A stretch of DNA of 64,000 nt from Pogostemon cablin (lineage: Eukaryota > Streptophyta > Magnoliopsida > Lamiales > Lamiaceae): contig CM043009.1 of the NCBI GenBank assembly GCA_023678885.1, positions 20,267,117 to 20,331,116 on the forward strand, read 5' to 3'. Below the pieces are notes generated by a model. It was not told the origin of the DNA, made no database searches, and saw only the letters and a list, made by a program, of their open reading frames with translations. A program made the translations under genes and the position numbers. This document shows, piece by piece, positions 34,805-45,062 of the stretch. The number at the start of each line of letters is the position of its first letter. Positions within the stretch are counted from its first letter, which is position 1.

Positions 34805-36790
34805 GTATGTATGTATATAAACACACACACATATCTGATGATGATAGTTCAAATTTCTTTGGCCTATAATGATTCTTAACCAAAGGATCTTTAAATTTTA
34901 AAAGCATGGATCATACTACAACCTACCAAAGACCATATAGCTTCTCAGGCCTAAATTTGCATTGAAGCCAGCATCCAAACTAAGAGAAAAAGTCTAATAG
35001 ATGAACTTTGAATCATGAGGCAAGCATAGTTGTTAAAAGCGAGAGGCGCACCTAGGCGCACGGACCCCTAGGCGCGCCTAAGGCGTAAGGCGCGCTTGAG
35101 CTACATTTTGCCCAAAACTGAATTTACAAATGTATATACACAAATATATCCTACTTACAATCATATTACCTATCTAAACTAAGATAAAAATCACATAACA
35201 TCACATAATGATACATAATAACTCATAATAGCATTATAACACATAAAACACACACACAAATAAAGTTCAAGTAGGCAGCAGATGGTGGAGGTAGGCGGTG
35301 GAGGTGAAGGCAGCCCACCTTTTGTCTTTGTTTTGAAAGTTCAAGTACTACAACCCTAACCCTAATTCTCTATTTATATCATTTTATAAGTGGGCTGTCC
35401 ATTTTTATCTTAAAAATGTGTAAACCCTTTAATAATTGAGTAGCAATTTCAAAAAACTTAAAAAAAAAAAGAAAAAAACAAGATGTTGAAGAGGCGCGCC
35501 CTAGGCGCAACTAAAAGGCGCAACAAGGCGCACCTAGGCGCGCGCCTTTGATACATGAGCCTGGAATAGCAAAAAATCAACAATCTAGGCGCAGACCCCT
35601 GAGCCTGAGCGCCTGAGGCGCGCCCAAGGCGCGCCTTTAACAACTATGGAGGCAAGGCAGATTGTAGCAAGAAGACTGAAATGATGTAGTTACTATTGTA
35701 GAAGACACAAATCAGATTTACCCTATTCATTGTGTAAAGGGACTCTGCCATCTCTGAAGATCGGTTACGGACAGCACCAGCCACCTGTATCAATGGAATG
35801 AAGAGAAAAACAAGCAATTAGCAATTACAGATTAGTTCAAAGTGGAAGACGGAAAACAGTGATTAACACATGAATGATCATGCCAAACAGATCCTTGCTG
35901 GCAATGGTATTGTCATCAACGTCTTGATGATCATTTATATTGCAAAGACAAGATAGTTATAAATAAGATATTGTTTATTCAAGCAGAAATTTATGCAGAT
36001 AAAGGTAAACTGTAAAGCTATAAATTGGAACTGACCTTTTTCCAATCTTTGTCATGCTTGCGGTAAGCGTCATAAAAACGAGTTAGTTCTTCCATGGTCC
36101 AACGAGGCCCAAGCATATCGGTCCACTTCCTTTTCTAATTATAAATATAAAAGGGAATGGTCATCGTGTAGAAGCGCAATTGATATAAAAAATTCTAAGT
36201 GGGACATTGTGCAGGATTACACCTGCTTGTTATAAAAATTCAGGCCATAAAAATGACTTAAATACCAACTCATATGCCAACAAAATATTCCAACAACAGT
36301 GAACAGCTGTTCACTTGTCATTATAAACATGCACAACAGATGAAATGGAAATTACAACTGATTATGTACATGGACAAAATGGAACATTAGTAACATGAAA
36401 CATAAACACAGTGAAACTCTACAACATCAACAAGTAAAAACTTTATAAAGCAAACTGACAGAAATTTATTTAACAATACTCCGATATTTTTTTTACAAAC
36501 GTTACAAGACATGAAGATAAATGTTTCCTTGTTATACCATGGAACCTACTTTGAGAAAAAGAGAATCATGCCAAAAATTAAGCCAATGTTGCAGTTAATG
36601 ACACATGCAGCTTAAGCAAGCAGTGCAGTGTAAAAGTAAGTAAGTAATATTGAAAAGGAAACTGTACAGATAACCAGAAACTCACCCGGCTGTTACTTTT
36701 TTTACCACTCTCTCCATCCTTGCTAGGAGATACCTCGTGGATATGAGAATAGCGCTTATTAATACTTCTAGACTTTCTTGTGGGTCCCAT
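25631..36790 (-). CDS. ALY: ALWAYS EARLY-like protein (LIN-9/Mip130 family), 20 coding exons
   Basis: Plant homologue of LIN-9/Mip130, a chromatin-bound subunit of DREAM/MuvB-type complexes that regulate cell-cycle and developmental genes. Exons (minus strand): 36,790-36,686; 36,134-36,036; 35,784-35,722; 34,325-34,248; 33,960-33,771; 33,261-32,996; 32,927-32,585; 32,008-31,934; 31,079-30,805; 30,714-30,658; 29,687-29,376; 29,301-29,126; 29,018-28,736; 28,380-28,156; 27,786-27,634; 26,818-26,678; 26,586-26,374; 26,172-26,077; 25,985-25,890; 25,795-25,631. All use GT-AG and join in phase to about 1,136 codons without a stop. N-terminus MGPTRKSRSINKRYSH is typical of ALY. Exon 2-3 is a SANT/Myb domain (WTMEELTRFYDAYRKHDKDW). 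Exons 12-13 are the DIRP domain (RRWCTYEWFYSAIDYPWFAK), followed by a Tudor-like segment in exon 13 (GQRVIAIHPKTREIHDGSVL). It looks intact and functional. Which paralogue (ALY1, 2 or 3) it matches cannot be told here; length suits ALY2/ALY3. Confidence 0.93.
29718..30330 (+). mobile_element. hAT-type MITE in ALY intron 10, copy 1
   Basis: Element 29,726-30,322 (597 bases) flanked by perfect 8-bp duplications CTCTCAAC. Termini are inverted repeats beginning CATAGTTGTTAAA and ending TTTAACAACTATG. Subterminal regions are packed with GGCGC/GCGCGCC motifs, and the middle is AT-rich. An 8-bp duplication points to the hAT superfamily. It has no coding capacity. It lies in the intron between exons 11 and 10. 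Confidence 0.92.
31328..31438. mobile_element. Possible short MITE in ALY intron 8
   Basis: About 110 bases bounded by GGGATGTTTGGTT and ACCAAACACCCCC, an imperfect terminal inverted repeat of the type seen in small plant MITEs. The interior is C- and T-rich. No clear target duplication was found, so this is tentative. Confidence 0.35.
34719..34833. repeat. Tetranucleotide microsatellite (ATAC)n with ACAC tail
   Basis: About twenty uninterrupted ATAC units, then ATGT units and an ACACAC run, in the ALY intron between exons 4 and 3. The long Met-Tyr-Val-Cys reading frames on the minus strand here are repeat artefacts. Likely polymorphic in length. Confidence 0.95.
35017..35656 (-). mobile_element. 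hAT-type MITE in ALY intron 3, copy 2, inverted
   Basis: Element 35,025-35,648 (624 bases) flanked by perfect 8-bp duplications GAGGCAAG. It is the same family as the 29,726 copy but in the opposite orientation: its interior (CATATTACCTATCTAAACTA and ACCCTAACCCTAATTCTC) is the reverse complement of that at 29,980-30,200. The extra length lies mostly in the GGCGC-rich end at 35,490-35,560. It sits in the intron between exons 4 and 3. Confidence 0.93.
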
Positions 36791-37870
36791 AATCTACTAA
36801 TTAATACCTACACACTCAAAGAAAATTGCACAAAGTTACAAAAATCAGCCATCACAACAAAACAGGAGATTCTTATATCATTCATTGAACCATATGTACT
36901 TATAATTTCAAAGAAGAAACTTTTATCTTCCATTCAGAAAGAAATTAGAGCCCATGCTCATTCGATGATTATTCAAGAGGTCGAGTTAAGCAAAAACACA
37001 CTATCAGAAGCAAAATGAAAGTGCAAAAAGAAATCAACCCCAAAAGAGAAGGCAAATACAAGTTGGGTAAATCCATTTCAAATTTTCAAATTTATCTTGA
37101 GATAAAGTCAGAGTAACATTTACAAGCAAAGGAACATAATCTAAATTAATAATAGGAATGCCAAAACAATATAATTTTGAATATTATTCCAAGAATTATT
37201 TTTTTTGAATGAGAATAATTTAAAATTAATTAATTAATATTTACCACATATTCAATATCGATGTAATGATAGCTCAAACATCACGTTCAACAAAGATTTC
37301 ACAAAATCCACTCACATGATACATTTTAACCCCAACATGCATAGCGCATACAGTTTATTCAAAACCAAGCAGCTGAAAGAGTTCAAAAATTCAAAATTAA
37401 ACACACTTCAAATACTAAAATTAACGATCTTGAGAACCGCTACAGAAAAATCAGCGGAAAATGGGTGAAATCTCGAAGATATCAACTAGTTTACAATCAG
37501 ATGCAAAAAGGTCGCGAATTCCGAGCAGGAAATTCAAAATAAATTCAAAGAAAACACCATTGATCACTGATAATCAGCTAAACACTTAAAACCCTGCCCA
37601 CAGATAACTCAAATTTTAAAACTCAAAAACGAAATTAAAATCAAAAGATCAGCCAAAAACAAAAGGAAAAGAAGACAAAAAAGAGAAAAACACTCCGTTC
37701 TTCCTCTTTACCTTTGCAATAAATTCAATTCAGCGCATTTGAGAAGAAGCTCCAGATTTGATATCAATTGACAATTGTTGGCGCAGGAGATGGGATTACG
37801 ATTTTTGTGCGATAGTGAGACTTTAGAGAGAGAAAGGTGAGTGCTTTAGAGAGAGAAAGGGGGGAAGAAG
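36791..37870 (-). promoter_or_regulatory. ALY 5' UTR with intron, and probable transcription start region
   Basis: A donor GCAAAG|GTAAAG at about 37,711 and an acceptor GTGTGTAG|GTATTAATT about 20 bases before the ATG (near 36,808) define a leader intron of about 900 bases. Upstream on the minus strand is a pyrimidine-rich stretch with CTTTCTCTCTCTAAAG occurring twice (about 37,820-37,862), like the Y-patch of plant core promoters. I see no convincing TATA box. Leader introns often raise expression in plants; that is inference here. Confidence 0.6.
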
Positions 37871-38067
37871 AATGAATTTATGCTTTTAATTTATTTTATT
37901 TTGTGAGGGTAATAACCGCGAAACTCAATTCTTCGTATTTGTATTTTGCGTTGAGAATTTGTTTTTAAAAGGCTATTTTAATTGCAAAACCGCCCCTAAA
38001 GTATCCACTTTTTGTACTTTGTACCACACTACTTTTGAATCCAATGGTTAGTGCACCAATTTGAGGC

Positions 38068-38079
38068 GTGTGTGTTTGT

Positions 38080-38132
<53 letters not shown>
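38068..38132. repeat. (TG)n microsatellite upstream of ALY
   Basis: A TGTGTG run of about 65 bases with two TGTTTG interruptions near its start. It lies some 200 bases upstream of the presumed ALY transcription start region. Confidence 0.95.
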
Positions 38133-38133
<1 letters not shown>

Positions 38134-38279
38134 TTAAACAATCAAAATATATTTCGATATGTTCTTAAATTATTTTTTTATTTTAAAAATTATTTTTTTA
38201 TTTTAAAAATTCTATAGGGTTACTTGGCTGATCCAGGATCACATGTGACCAAACATTCATGTTAGAGTGACTTGATTAA

Positions 38280-38935
38280 ATATTAAATGATTAAGATACC
38301 CCATAAGTTTAGGAGCTCGCTTGAGCCCATACAAAGCTTTTAAGACGACAAACATGATTTGGGAATTTTGGATCTATGAATCCAAGTGGCTGCTCCGTGA
38401 AAACAGGCTTCGGTAAAACACCATTCAAAAATACATTTTTTACATCTAGCTAATGTAAAGGCTAATTGTTCATAACAATCAAAGATAAAATTATACTAAT
38501 AGTAGAAGCTCGAACCACAGAACTAAAGGTGTGTGAGTAATCAAAGCTAGGGAGTTGAATGAAGCGTTGTGCAACAAGGCGGACTTTATGACGATCAATT
38601 GAACCATCAGCGACGGGCTTTATGACGATCAATTGAACCATCAGCAAGGAACTTAGTTCGGAAAGCACATTTTGAACCCACAATATTTGTATTTGCATGT
38701 CGAGGTACAAGATCCCAAGTGTTATTTGTGGATAAAGCAAAAAATTATTCACTCATAGCAGTCAACTACTCATAATGCTTTAAAGCAGACTTAACACCAC
38801 GAGGCTCAATAGCCGCAACAAGTGCATCAAACAATTTTGAGCAAGCATAATAAGTGACATGCTTAGGTTTGAAGACACTTGACTTTCCTCGAGTTTGCAT
38901 AGTCCGATACCATGTTAAATGAGCACTTCATATAA
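38280..38935 (-). pseudogene. Ty1/Copia reverse transcriptase fragment
   Basis: Minus-strand pieces of a Copia RT can be read through frameshifts: IEPRGVKSALKHYEW, then RHKVRLVAQRFIQLPSFDYS (the K-RLVAKGF-Q-G-DY block), FSSVVRASTISIILSL, then LDVKN-FLNG and EQPLGFIDPKFPNHVCRLK. The segment 38,582-38,641 is a local duplication (TTTATGACGATCAATTGAAC occurs twice). No LTRs, gag or integrase accompany it. Confidence 0.8.
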
Positions 38936-38999
38936 AAGTTTAAGCTTATAGGGAGGTAAATCGTTTAATATTTAATCAAATCAATTCACATCCATTAGA

Positions 39000-40085
39000 T
39001 TATATCTATTTAATACTCCCTATGTATTGAAAGGGAGCATTTCTTTTTTACACGTAAATTAAGGGATAGAATATTTAATAGGTAGATGAGAAGAGAAAAT
39101 TAATATTTTAATATATAGTGGGTACGTGTACTAGTAGTGTGTGGAGGTGGATCATATAAAGATAAACTAATCGTTTTGTATGGATTTCATTAACTAAAAA
39201 AGAAAACACATTCTTTGTATTGAGACGGACGAAATGGCAAAATACAAAATACAAGAGAAATATCAACTATTGGATTATTTGAATGGGTTAATAGACACTC
39301 AAATAGGACAGCATGTTAAAGTGAATATCACATTTAAAAAAAACAATGAACATCTTATCTATCTATCTTCTTAATCTAATTATTTATTCTTCTTTTCATG
39401 TGTCTTATTCATATATTTACTTTACATGAAAGAAAAAAAATCAAATATTTATATTTCTTTTTATAAATCTATTATTAATAAATAAATTATTAAATTATTC
39501 GTCATTTTAAAATCTTTAATTTGACATTCATATCAACTATTTCATATGATATATTCTACAATAAATAAATAATTTATTATAAATCAAAGTATTTTTAATT
39601 ATTAATTTTAATAATTGAATGTTATCAATATACTAATTAGAAAGAAAAGAGTTGATATTGTGTGCATTCAGGTGCACACATGCATCCATATATGTATATA
39701 TTTTTATTTAATAGTGTATATATATTTTTTAATAATTGTACAGTTTTTTTATATTCAAATTTTTATTAAAAAACTAATAGAAAATTCACTAATAAAGTGT
39801 ATACATTTTTATTCATTAGTGTATACTCTCTCCATCCCACAAAAGGTTGCACCCCTAATTCCGGTACGGAGATTAAGAAAGTGATAACTTTTAGGGGTAT
39901 AATGATATTTTTTTGTAATAAATAAATGATAAAGTATGTTAGGTAGAGATGGATTTTTTGTAAATAAAGTGTATGGGGGAAGGGTGGTTGTTTTTTACTT
40001 TTTGTTTTTTTGAAAATGGACAAACTTTTGTGGGATAACCCAAAATGAAAAGTGTATCATTTGAAATGAGACGGAGGGAGTATAT
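39000..40085. mobile_element. Stowaway-type MITEs and AT-rich sequence
   Basis: The clearest MITE is 39,826-40,080: it starts CTCTCTCCATCCCACAAAAG, ends AATGAGACGGAGGGAG, and is flanked by TA on both sides, as for Tc1/mariner-derived Stowaway elements. A related, weaker pair (ACTCCCTATGTATTGAAAGG at 39,015 and TGTATTGAGACGGACGAAAT at 39,216) suggests another copy. The rest is AT-rich with no gene. Confidence 0.7.
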
Positions 40086-40671
40086 TTGTATTCATAAGTA
40101 TATAAGTTTGTGAATGTAGGTGCACGGTGCACCCGGATGAACCGGATAATTTCCCAAAAGAAATATACCAATTAAACTATTAAAATAGATAAACACTAGG
40201 TTTGGCCCGTCTTATTTTTTTAAATATGTGGAACCGGATCTTTTTTGGTTAAATTGGTAAAAATAGTCAATTGGATCCCCAACCTTTTCTTTCCTCTTTC
40301 TCTCTCAGCGCGTGCTTTTTTTCTTTTCTTTTCTTTTCCTTTCTTTCTTTCCTCTTTCTCTCGGCGTGTGTTTCTCGCTCAACCGCCTTCTTTGCTTCGC
40401 CTCCTCCTTCTTACCGGGCTTCTTCCGAAAAATATTCAACGCCGCCTTGAATATGCCAAACCCACTACTCTTCTTCTTCCTCATGTTGTCGGCGGATATC
40501 TTCTTCTCTAGAGCGGCGTCGCCAAAGGTAATAAAATATAGGGAAATTAGAAGATAGAAAGGTATTTGAATATTTATAGCTCAGGTAGGGATTCCGAGGT
40601 TGAGAGATTGAATTTGAAAAATTTTAGAAAGAAGAGTGGAAGAACACACAAACTGAAAAAGGGAAAGAGAA
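40086..40671. other. Probable 5' flank and leader of a lost HIG1-like gene
   Basis: No convincing coding sequence. 40,290-40,400 is pyrimidine-rich (TTTCTCTCTC, CTTTTCTTTTCC), which resembles a plant promoter or leader. A stretch with GTGCACGGTGCACCCGG at 40,121 resembles MITE termini seen elsewhere in the window. It leads into the ATG at 40,672. Confidence 0.35.
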
Positions 40672-40741
40672 ATGGGAGATGAGAAGAGCAAGCTTGTATC
40701 TATCAGGGAATAGATCGTCGAGCACAAGCTTCGTAATGTTG
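40672..40741 (+). pseudogene. HIG1-domain family first exon with premature stop
   Basis: The exon reads MGDEKSKLVSIRE, TAG (40,711-40,713), IVEHKLRNVG and a GT donor at 40,742. Plant HIG1/hypoxia-responsive small mitochondrial proteins begin with the same pattern and have Trp (TGG) where this has TAG, followed by an intron after the RTVG-like residues. The downstream exons are not visible: the Athila LTR starts at 40,886, inside what should be the intron. The family acts in respiratory supercomplex assembly. Assignment rests on about 23 residues and is from memory of the family. Confidence 0.6.
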
Positions 40742-40885
40742 GTAATTTGATTTAATTTATAATTTGATTTGTTTGTGATCGTAGTATACAATAATCAAGT
40801 TTGATATTTTCTTAAAAAAGGGGCGTTGTGGGCAAGTGGGATTGTGGATTCTTAGGGTGTCAATTTGGCCTGGACCCGCGGGTAC

Positions 40886-43640
40886 TGATGAGAGTGAAAA
40901 TTCACGTAATTTGAGCTCTGATTTCTGTAATAATGATGTGTGATTTGATCTTAAGTCGAGATAAATCGAGATATGTAGTAGAAAGTCACGGATCAGGTAC
41001 AGTTGAGGCTGTTTGAGTTGATTTTTGAAGGAAAATAGGACAGAAGTGCTCGGAATCGAAAAATAAGTGTTCGGAGACATGGTTGGACCAGCCATGAAGG
41101 TCGAACCACATACCTGAAGCTTCATCAGATTGCCGATGTTGATTCGACCTTGGTTCGACCAGGGGAACCACCACGCGGAACATCTCCAGATCCATATTTT
41201 TACACCTTCAGTACATGTTTTCACTTAAAAAGTCCATTAGAGGTCCATTGGAGGAGCTGGAAGTATAAAAGGAAGACTCTACACATCAGAAAGGTACCGT
41301 ATTCATTCTACACAACTTCCAAATCCTACCATCATCCAGGAGAGCTATGAAGAGAGATTCGTCTGTCGAATCAAGTGATAGCCAAGTGAAGATTCAAGAC
41401 GGAGAGAGACGCGACGACACCCACATCTAGGGTTTACTTCGCATCTTATTTTATCTTGTAATTTTTAAGACTATGGGTAAGATCTATCCAACCACCATGA
41501 TTGTTCTTAGATCAATCATGGGCTAGAAATGCCTTGGTAGTTCTAAGGTTATGAAGGTTTTATGATTTAATTGAACTTTCGTGTGTATACTCCGTACAAC
41601 ACTACTTGTGATTTATTTTATATAAGACTATGCACTTTTAATTCATACTCAGAGTTGTTTTGTGCATCATTAATTGTTATGTAGAGTCTGAATACATATC
41701 TTGGTTATTGATTGAGTACGTTCATTACTGAGCAGGATTTCATATTATGATTCTAAGTGAGAGGACTCCGAAGTTTCATTAGAACTATCTTATATAAATA
41801 CGTATTAATTGAATCTAATTAGGGTTAATAAGTAGGATAAAGAGAATAACTTCATAGTACCTATAAGGAAGATCATATCGGGTTAGAGTACTTAGTGCAC
41901 GAGAAATAATTGATACTGATAGTACCTAGAAATGGGGGTGAATTATATCTCTTGCTCCAAGAATATTCACACGTGTTACATGCATATTTACTTGTGTCTA
42001 TAGAGTATATGTGCATGGTTTAGTGATGTGTCCATATTCCACAAGGCAGAGTCGGACATTGATACACGAAATGGAAATTAAGGAGTAAAACTAGACTGCC
42101 TGAAGAACTACCTATTTCCTCACTTGCTCACTTTCGTTTAATCTCTACTGCTTATTTACTTGCTATTTTAATTATTTATTTAGTAGTTAATTAATTATCC
42201 ATAACTTAATTTGCAAACCTAGTCTTAATAAGTTAGTTATTAATTAAACTGATAATAATCCGTCCTTTGGGTTCGATAAATATAGATTGGTCGCTTATCA
42301 AAGCTACAATAACATCCTTCATACTTGGGGATTAATTGTGTGTTGAGAAAACACCCATCAAGTTTTTGGCGCCGTTGCCAGGGACGACATTAATTATTAA
42401 TTTATTATTTCTAGTTTAATTGAGACTATTTTATTCTTGACTTAATTTTCTAACTTTGATTTTTTCTCAGGTGTATGCACACTAGATCGAAAGGAACTAA
42501 TTTAAAACCTTTTGATCCGAAAATAGAGGCATCCGTGAGGAAAATAAAAGCTAAGAAGAAAAAGAATAAGAACTTGGAAGCAACCGAAACTCTTGATTTA
42601 GGAGTTGAAGTTGAAGTACTGAACCCGGAAACAATTGAAGTTGCAACCGAAGACAAGTCGGAAGCAGAAGCAGTCAACATGGCCCAAGATAGGCAAATAC
42701 AGATAGTGTTTCCATCCGTGAAGTCTTCAAAAATAACGGGGGAGACAACTTGGGGCTGTTAGGAGCATGAGGGGCCGATGCGGACTTTGATCTTCACCCC
42801 GCTCTTATCAGCATGATAGAAAGGAACCCCTTTTTTGGGGGACCTTTGAAGATCCTCAACAGCATTTGAATAAATTCCTGAGTTATGCAAGCTCCTAAAA
42901 GAGCACAGGAGATCATGAGGATGCAAGGAGGATTATGTTATTTAAATTCTCGCTTACTGAAAGAGCGAGAGACTGGTACAATACTCTTAATGCTGCAGAT
43001 TGCACTACATGGGAGCAATTGAATTTAAAGTTCTTGGAGAGATACATGTCACATTCCAAGGTGTTTAGGATGAAGCAAGACATCAATCAATTTGCTATCG
43101 GTAGTGGTGAGAAATTTCATGAGGCTTGGGACAGGTTCAAGGACATGCTTCGAAAGTGTCCACATCATGGGCTATCTAAAGCTCAATACAACAGTATTTT
43201 CTACAATGGGTTGGATTATGATTCTCGTGTTTTACTTGATACTTCATCAAGTGGAGCATTGCTTGCTAAGACATCCGTTGAGGCTGAAAAACTCTTTGAG
43301 GATATTTCGATGAATTCAAGAGATTGGCCTACTGATAGAGTGAGGGGCACTTATGTACTTGGAAATGTAGCGCAGATTGAGCACACTATGGTAAAGTCGA
43401 GTAGAAAATATGAGATCGTCTTTAGTTTAGCTAATATCAACAAACTACTCGAGTATCGGCAAAAGCAGATTACGGAGATAGCACAGCGAGTACCAGTGAT
43501 GCAGCAGGATGGTGGTGAAGAGAGATCGATCCAAGAAGAGTTAGAAGAGGCAAACTATGCAATGGTCAAAATATTCAGGGAACGAGGTTCCAAAATCAAG
43601 AAAATCAGAATTACTAAGGGAACTACAATAATCACTTTAT
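40886..43640 (+). mobile_element. Athila element, 5' LTR and gag only
   Basis: A 5' LTR (40,886-42,360, TGATGAGAGTG to ACACCCATCA), a tRNA-Asp-type PBS (42,367-42,385, one mismatch, CCAGGGAC) and a broken gag. Homology ends at about 43,600-43,640 where MITE sequence starts, so protease, pol, the env-position ORF and the 3' LTR are missing. The LTR carries one GGTTCGACC/GGTCGAACC unit at about 41,080-41,165, a relic of the arrays in the 13-21 kb element. Confidence 0.88.
42475..43640 (+). pseudogene. Athila gag, frameshifted and 3'-truncated
   Basis: The N-terminal part (42,475-42,762) starts MHTRSKGTNLKPFDPKIE with a basic KAKKKKNKN stretch and reaches MAQDRQIQIVFPSVKSS. A frameshifted stretch follows (42,763-42,934, with LISMIERNPF and GLPFEDPQQHLNKFL-like residues across frames). 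The main gag domain is 42,935-43,6xx (LFKFSLTERARDWYNTL, LERYMSHSKVFRMKQDINQF, FYNGLDYDSRVLLD). It loses similarity after the EELEEANYAM region, before any zinc knuckle or protease. Confidence 0.88.
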
Positions 43641-44570
43641 TAGGGCGTCCCGCTACAAGAGTTACATTTTACTAATTAGGACGTCCCGCTACTAGAGTTA
43701 CATTTTCTTTTTTAGTAGAAGACCCACATAAATCAATCACTTTATCTTCATTGGGCCCACACACAACACTAATGCAACCACCCACTATACATTAAATTAT
43801 TATACTCCATCCGTCCCTCTGATAAGTGTCCATTTTATCATTTTGGTCCGTCCCAATACAAAGTGTTCCATTTTCTTTTTGGGTTGATGTGACACACAGA
43901 ATAATATTATTATACTCAACCCACTATACATAGGGCCCACACTCAACACTAATACAACTATCTACTACATATTAAAATATTATTTCTCTCACCTATACAC
44001 TTTAAAATATTATACTCCTTAATCCACGGGCAAAAAGCAAACTGACACTTATCAAGGGGAAATATGGAGTATCTCTCAACTAGGGTTGTTAAACGAGCCA
44101 AGCGAGCTCGAGCTTGGCTCGATTAGAAAACGAGCTTATCACGAGCTCGAGCTCGAGCTCAAACGAGTAATTCTCGAGCTGAGCTCAAGCTCGACTCGAC
44201 TCGTTAAGCAAAATGAGTAGAGTTTTTCGAGTTTTTTGAGTCTTATCGAGCCCTAATTCTATTAATTTATTATTATATTTAATAATAATTAATATAATGT
44301 AATTAAATAATATTAATTTATTATTATTATTACTGTCAAGCTTTAACGAGTCGAGTCGAGCTCGAACTCGAGCTCGAGTAAGCACGAGCCGAGCCGAGCT
44401 CAAGCTTTAACGAGTTGAGCCAAGTCGAGCTTTAACGAGCCGAGTCAAGTCGAGTTTTCGAGCTACTCGTTCGGTTTAACAGCTCTACTCTCAACCCACT
44501 ATATATTAAAATACTATATTTTTTAATTTCCATGCAAATAATAAATGTAACTTTTTTCGTGGGATGAAGG
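43641..44570. mobile_element. Three nested MITEs
   Basis: Outer element: starts with AGGGCGTCCCGCTACAAGAG (a near-copy GGACGTCCCGCTAC at 43,679) and ends ATGTAACTTTTTTCGTGGG near 44,565; Stowaway-like. Inside it is a second Stowaway MITE, 43,805-44,069 (CTCCATCCGTCCCTCTGATA to TATCAAGGGG-TATGGAG, TA on both sides). Just beyond, a hAT-type MITE, 44,081-44,487 (TAGGGTTGTTAAAC / GTTTAACAGCTCTA), has perfect 8-bp duplications CTCTCAAC and an interior built of GAGCTCGAG/CGAGCTTTAACGAG repeats. Its target is sequence of the outer MITE. Confidence 0.82.
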
Positions 44571-45062
44571 GAATAAAAATTTAAAATACATAACTACCCA
44601 CTAACTCTTAATTTGCACCTATATAAACTCTAGGTGCACCGGTTATAAAATTGTCGTAAATTTGAAATACTTTCAAAATCAAAATCAGTGAGACTTAACA
44701 CGTTCCATTGGCCTCGGCTGCCCAAGACCCGAATGCTCTTCACCTAACTATTCCCTTTAAAACCCTACAGATTGGGCAAAAAGTGACAAATCTATATACC
44801 ATGGATGACAAAACATCAATCCAAGCCCTTCATGCCCAGAGATCTACCGGCCAGATTTGATCTTAAAATTTTCTAACAAAGAAGCAGGCGGTTCCACTCA
44901 CCTTCTCTAGAATGGAAGCCACGGGATACTAGAGAGGGGGAGAAAAATAGTCGGCTAGGATTGGGAGTCAAAAGGGACTCGCCAGTGGCCATGGAGCCGC
45001 CGACGAGAAGCGGCAGCGGGAGATAGGGTGAGGGGTTCAGCTAGGGTTTTTCTTTTCTCTCC
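44571..45062. other. Unassigned sequence left of the Copia element
   Basis: No gene recognised. The last 150 bases are purine-rich with GGAGCCGCCGACGAGAAGCG and AGCTAGGGTTTTTC, resembling a plant 5' leader, but the expected coding exon is not seen across the Copia insertion at 48,482. Confidence 0.3.

Noticed and set aside
34649..34907. Frames with repeated Met-Tyr-Val-Cys on the minus strand
   Set aside because: Produced by the (ATAC)n microsatellite inside an ALY intron.
35480..35640. CpG-island-like GGCGCGCC-rich stretch as an internal ALY promoter
   Set aside because: It is the subterminal region of a hAT MITE with target duplications and recurs at 29,740-29,870 and 30,250-30,310.
44185..44403. 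Leu/Ser/Arg-rich open frame on the minus strand
   Set aside because: Lies wholly in the GAGCTCGAG repeats of a MITE.
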